A stretch of DNA of 64,000 nt. Source: Oceanimonas sp. GK1. Lineage in GTDB: Bacteria; Pseudomonadota; Gammaproteobacteria; Enterobacterales; Aeromonadaceae. Shown here in pieces: positions 58,926-64,000 of the stretch. The position numbers and the translations under genes were made by a program. The notes beneath the pieces were generated by a model, which saw only the letters and a program-made list of their open reading frames with translations, did no database searches and was not told where the DNA came from. The DNA is taken from positions 673,501-737,500 of the forward strand of contig NC_016745.1 of the NCBI RefSeq assembly GCF_000243075.1, given 5' to 3'. The first letter of the stretch is position 1, and every line of letters starts with the position of its first letter.

Positions 58926-60278
58926 CTAGACGATTTGCACCGCAATGCGATGGCAGGCGTTGTTGAGATAACCCCGGGGGTTCCAGCCCGGCACCACCAT
59001 GGGCTGAGCTTTGCCGTTGCTGTCCACGGCCTTGGCCCAGACCTCGTAATAGCCTTTTTCCGGAAAGGTCAGCGCGCTCTGCCAGTGTTGCCAGGCCTGC
59101 GGGTTAACCGCGGGCCGCAGCTCGGCCTTGTGCCAGGTAGCGCCAAAGTCGATGGACAGGTGCACCTCGTTGATTGTCAGATCGCCGGCCCAGGCATGGC
59201 CCCGCACCGCCAGCGGTTGCCCCAGCTGGTGGCTGATGCCGGTTTGCGGAAAGGTGATCAGCGACTTGACGGGCATCGCCTCGATGATTTCCATGTCTTC
59301 GTTCGGCACCTGGGTGCCGGGGGCCACCGGATACTTGGGCATGGCATAGGAAGGGGCGGCCATCTTGTTGCCGTCGTGAACCTTGTTGCGGATCACGATG
59401 CTTTTCAGCCATTTGCCCGACACCGAGCCGGGCCAGCCGCCACATACCAGGCGCAATGGGTGGCCGTTGAGCACCGGTATGTCTTCGTCGTTCATGGCCC
59501 AGGCGATCAGGGTTTCGTCTTCCAGCGCCTTGGACATGGGCACGCCCCGGGAGATGGCCTCCTTGCTTGGATCGCCGCTAGGGTGCGGATCGGCACCGTA
59601 ATAGCCAATGTAAACCGCGTCCTGCTTGATGCCGCAGGCTTCCAGTACATCCCGCAGCCGCACCCCGGTGAATTTGGGGCAGGCCACGGCGCCGGTGGTC
59701 CACTGGTTACCGCTCGCCGCCGGCACGAATTCGCTGCGGCCGTTGCCGCCGCATTCTACCGTCAGCTGATAACTGTGGTGCTCAAAGCGGGACTTGAGAT
59801 CCGCAATGGTAAAAATGGTGGGGGTTTCGCAGGATTCACCACCGATTTCCAGGGTCCAGGTGTCCGGGTTTAATGTCTCGATATTGGGTACCAGGCCATT
59901 ATTGCGCACAAACATGTGTTTGGCCGGGGTGATTTCGTCGTCCAGCAAGTGCGGCGGGGTTTCGGCGTTGATGGGCCTGTCGTTGAGCACCACCAGGCCT
60001 TCCTTGCCCGGCAGGGTAAAGGGTTCGTCCGACTGGGCAAAGGCCGCCGGAATCAGCCCGGCGGGCATGTTTTTGGCAAAGGGAATACTGGCCCCCAGCG
60101 CCGTGGCCATGGCCAGCAGGCCGCTGCGTTTTAAAAAGCCGCGGCGGCTGTCCGGGTCGGTTTCCCGGCCCCAGAGTTGTTCATCGGCTTTAATGGGATC
60201 TTCCCGGTAAAGCTCATGCAGGCCCCGCTGCACCGGCTTTGGGTTGTTGCCGGAGTGGTTGTCGGAATCACTGGCCAT
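58926..60278 (-). CDS. sorA: Sulfite:cytochrome c oxidoreductase, molybdopterin subunit SorA
   Basis: 450 residues. A Tat signal (SRRGFLKRSGLL at about 44-55) is set after a 40-residue leader and ends near PAAFAQ. The molybdopterin domain has the ligand Cys in TVECGGNGRSEF, GVRLRDVLEACG and RLVCGGWPGSVSGKWLK. A dimerisation domain (NEVHLSIDFGATW) ends the protein. It oxidises sulfite to sulfate in the periplasm. AAGGAGA precedes the ATG at 60278. Confidence 0.92.
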   Translation of the reverse strand: MASDSDNHSGNNPKPVQRGLHELYREDPIKADEQLWGRETDPDSRRGFLKRSGLLAMATALGASIPFAKNMPAGLIPAAFAQSDEPFTLPGKEGLVVLNDRPINAETPPHLLDDEITPAKHMFVRNNGLVPNIETLNPDTWTLEIGGESCETPTIFTIADLKSRFEHHSYQLTVECGGNGRSEFVPAASGNQWTTGAVACPKFTGVRLRDVLEACGIKQDAVYIGYYGADPHPSGDPSKEAISRGVPMSKALEDETLIAWAMNDEDIPVLNGHPLRLVCGGWPGSVSGKWLKSIVIRNKVHDGNKMAAPSYAMPKYPVAPGTQVPNEDMEIIEAMPVKSLITFPQTGISHQLGQPLAVRGHAWAGDLTINEVHLSIDFGATWHKAELRPAVNPQAWQHWQSALTFPEKGYYEVWAKAVDSNGKAQPMVVPGWNPRGYLNNACHRIAVQIV

Positions 60279-60434
60279 GATCGTCTCTCCTTGGTTTTCG
60301 GGTGGGTCTGCTGATAACGCAGGCCGCGGCAAGTAAAGGGTGTAGGGTTAACTATATGTAAAATTTTTGTGATTGCGAGTCGACCGCGGTTTCACACGCC
60401 GCAGGCAGATGCGTTTATTCTCAAAAATCATGCA

Positions 60435-60463
60435 TATACACTCGTTTACCCTTTCCCTATAAT
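60435..60463 (+). promoter_or_regulatory. Likely promoter of the btuB riboswitch transcript
   Basis: TATACA and a perfect TATAAT separated by 17 bases; transcription would begin just before the riboswitch. Confidence 0.6.
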
Positions 60464-60469
60464 GCCCGC

Positions 60470-60640
60470 GCTTTGGTGCCGACAGGCGTAAACGGGAATC
60501 CGGTGTAAATCCGGAGCTGGCGCGCAGCGGTAAGAAGGAACGAAAGCGACACGGGGCTACCCAGGCACTGCCGCAAGGTGGGAAGCCGTCGCCGTAGGTG
60601 GGCAACAGCCCGCGCCTTTAAGCCCGAATACCTGCCAAAG
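60470..60640 (+). ncRNA. Cobalamin (B12) riboswitch
   Basis: The conserved elements appear in order: GGTGCC start, GGGAATCCGGTG, CCGGAGCTGGCGCGCAGC (with the B12 box GCGCGCAGCGG), ACGAAAGCGACACGGG, TGGGAAGCCG, and the closing CCCGAATACCTGCC. It lies in the leader of btuB and should lower its expression when B12 is plentiful. Confidence 0.93.
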
Positions 60641-60687
60641 TGAACAGAAAGGCCCGCGGGCCATCACTACGCGAACTAGGGAAGAAT

Positions 60688-62523
60688 ATGTCCAGAACCT
60701 TACTGGCGGCTGCCTTGCTGCCATGGGCCGCCTTTGCCCAGAATTCATCCGACCCCACCTCCATTACCATTTACAACCGGGTAGAGCAGCCGCTGACCAG
60801 TGCCCTGGCCCCGGTGGAGGTGATCACCAAGGCCGACATCGAACGCCGCCAGCCCCGCTCGCTGGTCGACTTGTTGGAAACCCTGCCGGGTATGCAGTTT
60901 GGTACTCAAAACGGCGGTATCGGCCAGCAGACCAGTTTGTTTGTACGCGGTACCGAGTCCGATCATGTGCTGGTGCTGGTTAACGGCCGTCCTCAGGCGC
61001 AGATGGTGAACTCGGGCTTTGACTTTAGCCAACTGCCGGTCAGTAATGTGGAGCGCATCGAGTATATTCGCGGCCCCCGCGCCGCCATCTACGGCTCCAG
61101 CGCCATCGGTGGTGTGGTCAATATCATTACCACTACCCAGGTGAATAATGCTCAGGTAGGTGTGACCACCGGTAGCAATGATTATTATGCCGCGGATGTC
61201 TCCGTGAACCAGTGGGTCACCAATACCACCCGGTTGCAATTGGCCACCGGCTACCGGGAAACCCGGGGTTATGATGTGGTATCTGACAACAGTCAGTCCG
61301 ACAGGGATGGTTTTGACAGTAAGAATTTGACGCTGGGTATTGAGCATCAGTTGAATCAGAACTGGACGCTGGATGCCAACTTCAATGGCTGGGAAAATAA
61401 TCTGGAATATGATTATGATGAAACTTACGGCAACTCTGGCTCTGATCAAAATAACACTGAGACCCATCAGTTTGATACAGGCATTCGTTACAATGATGGT
61501 TCACTGAGTGGTCAGCTAAATGCTAGCTATGGCGAATTTAAGTCTGAGGATTGGAATAGAAAGGATGGGAAGAAAGAAGACAAAAGTGGCTACTGGAATA
61601 ACAGCTATGCCACGACCCGTATTGATGGCCTGACCCAATATCAGTATTCGGAACAAGGCCATGTGCTTGCCGGTCTGGACTGGCAGCAAGATCGTAAACT
61701 GTCCCAGGCCAGTGGCAAGGCGCTTGGCTCTCGCGATAACACCGGCGTTTATGTCTCTGCTTTTCATACATGGTCACCTTTTTCGCTTGAGCTGACAGGG
61801 CGTGTGGATGATAACGAGCAGTATGGCACTCATGGCACCTGGCAAAGTGCCCTGTCGTTGGCTCTGCCTGAAAAACATAGAGCCACGTTAAGTTATGGTA
61901 CCGCATTTAGAGCGCCAAATTTTTCAGACATAGACTATGCAAAAGATGCTGAAACTTTGCAGCCAGAGGAATCAGAAAACTGGGAGTTGGGCTTTTCCGG
62001 TGATTACCAGGTTTTTGACTGGCAGTTAAACCTGTACCGCAACAAAATCGACAATCTGATAACATCCAATGATTATTATCAGACGATAAACTCTTTGGAA
62101 AATACAGATGTGTTGATTAAAGGTGTTGAGTTTGTCGTTAAAGCGACAACAGGTCCGGTGCGTCACACCGCCAGCTACGAACATACCGATATTGACGACT
62201 TTAATGATGGTGGACGCCAATTGGATCGCAGAGCTAAACACAAATTCAGCTGGACCGGTGATATCGACGTGGCCGGTACCAACCTGTTTGCCCAGGTGCT
62301 GTACGTTGGTGAGCGCAATGATAACGACTTCAGTACCTGGCCTGCTAGAGAGCTGGTCATGCCTTCCTACACCATCTGGAATATCGGTGCCCGCTACCCG
62401 TTGACCCAAAACCTGACCCTGAACGGCAAGGTGAACAACCTGTTCGACAAAGATTACCAGGTTGCATATGGCTACGATGCCCCCGATATGGAGTTCTACG
62501 TCGGCGCCGACTACCGGTTCTGA
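60688..62523 (+). CDS. btuB: TonB-dependent vitamin B12 receptor BtuB
   Basis: 611 residues. After a signal peptide (about 1-16) comes the TonB-box region (SITIYNRVEQ) and the plug domain with VRGTESDHVLVLVNGRPQAQ and RGPRAAIYGSSAIGGVVNIIT. The barrel ends in FYVGADYRF with terminal Phe, as outer-membrane proteins do. It imports cobalamin across the outer membrane. The riboswitch just upstream fixes the substrate. The ATG at 60688 is set by the signal peptide; parts of the barrel are more AT-rich. Confidence 0.95.
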   Translation: MSRTLLAAALLPWAAFAQNSSDPTSITIYNRVEQPLTSALAPVEVITKADIERRQPRSLVDLLETLPGMQFGTQNGGIGQQTSLFVRGTESDHVLVLVNGRPQAQMVNSGFDFSQLPVSNVERIEYIRGPRAAIYGSSAIGGVVNIITTTQVNNAQVGVTTGSNDYYAADVSVNQWVTNTTRLQLATGYRETRGYDVVSDNSQSDRDGFDSKNLTLGIEHQLNQNWTLDANFNGWENNLEYDYDETYGNSGSDQNNTETHQFDTGIRYNDGSLSGQLNASYGEFKSEDWNRKDGKKEDKSGYWNNSYATTRIDGLTQYQYSEQGHVLAGLDWQQDRKLSQASGKALGSRDNTGVYVSAFHTWSPFSLELTGRVDDNEQYGTHGTWQSALSLALPEKHRATLSYGTAFRAPNFSDIDYAKDAETLQPEESENWELGFSGDYQVFDWQLNLYRNKIDNLITSNDYYQTINSLENTDVLIKGVEFVVKATTGPVRHTASYEHTDIDDFNDGGRQLDRRAKHKFSWTGDIDVAGTNLFAQVLYVGERNDNDFSTWPARELVMPSYTIWNIGARYPLTQNLTLNGKVNNLFDKDYQVAYGYDAPDMEFYVGADYRF

Positions 62524-62543
62524 TGGTCAGTCTACTTTGCCTC

Positions 62544-62569
62544 AAGCCGGCCCTTGCGCCGGCTTTTTT
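62544..62569 (+). terminator. Rho-independent terminator after btuB
   Basis: Stem AAGCCGGC / GCCGGCTT around a six-base loop, followed by a T-run. Confidence 0.88.
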
Positions 62570-62621
62570 CTTTTTTCGCCGTTGGCGTTATCATGGCGCC
62601 CTTGCACAGCGAGGGCAGTCA

Positions 62622-63422
62622 GTGGCAAACATTCTTATCTTCGACTCCGGCATGGGTGGCCTTTCCGTCTACCGGGAAGTACACCGGACCCTGCCGGCAC
62701 ATCAGTATTTCTACCTGTTCGACAACGCCTGCTTTCCTTATGGCGAGCTGGGTGAAACACGTCTGGTGGAGCGGGTACTGGAGCTGCTTACCACCTTTGT
62801 GCCCCGCCACGGCATCGACATCGTCATTATTGCCTGCAATACCGCCAGCACCCATGTGCTGCCGGCCCTACGTCAATGCCTGTCTGTGCCTGTGGTTGGA
62901 GTGGTGCCGGCCATCAAGCCGGCGGCGGTATATTGTCGTGCGCACGGCCTGGATCATATCGGCCTGCTGGCTACCCCGGGCACCGTTTCCCGCAACTATA
63001 CCGCCGAGCTGGTGCAAAGCTTTGCCGCCGACATGCGGGTATCCATGCTGGGCACCACCGAACTGGTGAAAATGGCGGAAGACAAGCTGGCCGGTCAGCC
63101 GGTCGACATGGCCCGTCTCTCCCGCATCCTGGCGCCCTGGCGAGGTGAAGATGGCCCCAGTGCCCTGGTGCTGGGATGCACCCATTTCCCCCTGCTGGCA
63201 GAGGAGCTGGCTCGGTGCCTGCCCACAGCCCAACTGGTCGACTCTGGTGAAGCCATTGCCCGCCGGGTGGCCAGCCTGCTGTTGCAGTCCATCAGGGCCA
63301 GCGGCGATGAGCCATGTCCTGCCGGGCGGCTTTATTGCACCCGGCTAACGGAAAAAGCCCAGGCTCAGGGCCGGGCTTTTGCCCAGGAAGGTTTTGGCGG
63401 GCTGGAGGCCTTTGTCCCCTGA
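62622..63422 (+). CDS. murI: Glutamate racemase
   Basis: 266 residues from a GTG (MANILIFDSGMGGLSVYRE). The two catalytic cysteines are in IACNTAST and LGCTHFPLL. It makes D-glutamate for peptidoglycan. The upstream frame to 62523 runs through the btuB terminator, so the GTG at 62622, preceded by GAGGG, is the better start. It follows btuB as in E. coli. Confidence 0.94.
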   Translation: MANILIFDSGMGGLSVYREVHRTLPAHQYFYLFDNACFPYGELGETRLVERVLELLTTFVPRHGIDIVIIACNTASTHVLPALRQCLSVPVVGVVPAIKPAAVYCRAHGLDHIGLLATPGTVSRNYTAELVQSFAADMRVSMLGTTELVKMAEDKLAGQPVDMARLSRILAPWRGEDGPSALVLGCTHFPLLAEELARCLPTAQLVDSGEAIARRVASLLLQSIRASGDEPCPAGRLYCTRLTEKAQAQGRAFAQEGFGGLEAFVP

Positions 63423-63426
63423 GCCT

Positions 63427-63891
63427 TCAGTCGGTGCTGTCTTCCTCTTCGTCGTCCTTGCGTTCGTTGGCTTCTCTTACCTTGAGCGTGCGCTGCTGAA
63501 ATTCGGTATCGTTCAGCGCGTTTCTCGCTTTGTCGGCAGCATCACAGGGCATTTCCACAAAACCGAACCCCCGCCGCTTGCCGGTGTTTCTGTCTTTCAT
63601 CAGCCGCACCGACAGCACTTGGCCAAATTGCTCGAACAGGCTTCTTACTACGGCCTCGTTGGCCCGGTAGGGCAGATTGCCTACATAAAGCGTGGTTGTT
63701 GCCATCGCCTGAGGCGAGGGTGCCTGAATCAGGCGAGGCACCACCATGCCACCCACCAGCGCACCAAGCGCGAACAACAGGGCAAAAGACAAGGAAGCGG
63801 TCGCAAGAACGATCAGGCCGCCACCCGCCAAGGCCAGCAACAAGGCCAGCAGCGCAGACTGAATAAAGGGGGAGTGCTGGAATAACTTCAT
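63427..63891 (-). CDS. Membrane-anchored RNA recognition motif protein
   Basis: 154 residues from the ATG at 63891 (MKLFQHSPF). Two hydrophobic helices (about 8-28 and 30-52) are followed by a complete RRM (about 61-138): RNP2 TLYVGNLPY and RNP1 KRRGFGFVEM. The tail is acidic (NERKDDEEEDSTD). The RRM would face the cytoplasm if both ends are inside. Such proteins bind single-stranded RNA; the target here is unknown. Convergent with murI, four bases apart. Confidence 0.85.
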   Translation of the reverse strand: MKLFQHSPFIQSALLALLLALAGGGLIVLATASLSFALLFALGALVGGMVVPRLIQAPSPQAMATTTLYVGNLPYRANEAVVRSLFEQFGQVLSVRLMKDRNTGKRRGFGFVEMPCDAADKARNALNDTEFQQRTLKVREANERKDDEEEDSTD

Positions 63892-64000
63892 CGATGATTG
63901 AGTCTCGAGTGGATGAACTGAAAAAGAAATGGCGCATGCCGTAAACAGCATAGCCTCAATCGGGCTTGATGACCCGTGCGAGCGGTGCAATCCGTTGCGT

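Overview
The window is about 64 kb of a GC-rich gammaproteobacterial chromosome. It carries almost only housekeeping genes, in an order that repeatedly matches blocks of the E. coli map: pyrE-slmA-dut-coaBC-radC-rpmBG-mutM-coaD-LPS core genes-waaA-waaF-hldD-kbl-tdh, glpEG, ubiCA-lexA-dinF, zapB-rraA-hslUV-ftsN-priA-rpmE, and trmA-btuB-murI. The OpsX and KdkA proteins resemble those of Haemophilus, and there is an aa3-type cytochrome oxidase cluster with a cytochrome-c-fused subunit II and a sulfite dehydrogenase. Together these suggest a marine or brackish member of the Aeromonadales (Oceanimonas, Zobellella or Oceanisphaera-like). The genus is an inference from gene content, not shown directly.

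Layout. 1-6.7 kb: pyrE end, mscS, slmA, dut, coaBC, radC, rpmB, rpmG, mutM, coaD (nucleotide and CoA metabolism, ribosome, DNA repair, nucleoid occlusion). 6.7-19.3 kb: lipopolysaccharide core and decoration locus with three GT9 glycosyltransferases plus waaF, a GT2, kdkA, waaA, an OafA-type acyltransferase, a hexapeptide acetyltransferase, a glycosyltransferase/deacetylase fusion and hldD. Several of these genes are visibly more AT-rich than the rest of the window. 19.7-22 kb: kbl-tdh threonine catabolism. 22.2-23.4 kb: an IS3-family element with a frameshifted transposase, sitting inside a heptamer tandem repeat. 23.6-28.4 kb: livJHMGF branched-chain amino acid transporter. 28.5-32.4 kb: glpE, glpG, a FliL-like orphan, ubiC, ubiA, lexA with two SOS boxes. 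32.6-40.6 kb: cytochrome c oxidase structural and assembly genes, lying between lexA and dinF, which are neighbours in E. coli. 40.6-45 kb: dinF, trmL, an unknown small gene, fieF, cysE, zapB. 45.1-53.5 kb: rraA, hslU, hslV, ftsN, argS, a LON-domain protein, priA, rpmE. 53.5-57.1 kb: a secreted nuclease, malic enzyme, and an IS4-family element that landed in the malic enzyme terminator. 57.3-64 kb: trmA, sorB/sorA sulfite dehydrogenase, cobalamin riboswitch plus btuB, murI, and a membrane-anchored RRM protein.

Regulatory and structural signals that can be read directly include a cobalamin riboswitch, tandem LexA boxes, a sigma-32-type promoter for hslVU that overlaps the ftsN terminator, and several bidirectional terminators. 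There is also a family of dispersed intergenic repeats of about 75-115 bp, whose paired arms change together from copy to copy. That family (five structured copies and one partial copy) is the most unusual signal I found. I saw no tRNA, rRNA, CRISPR array, prophage or recognisable defence system.
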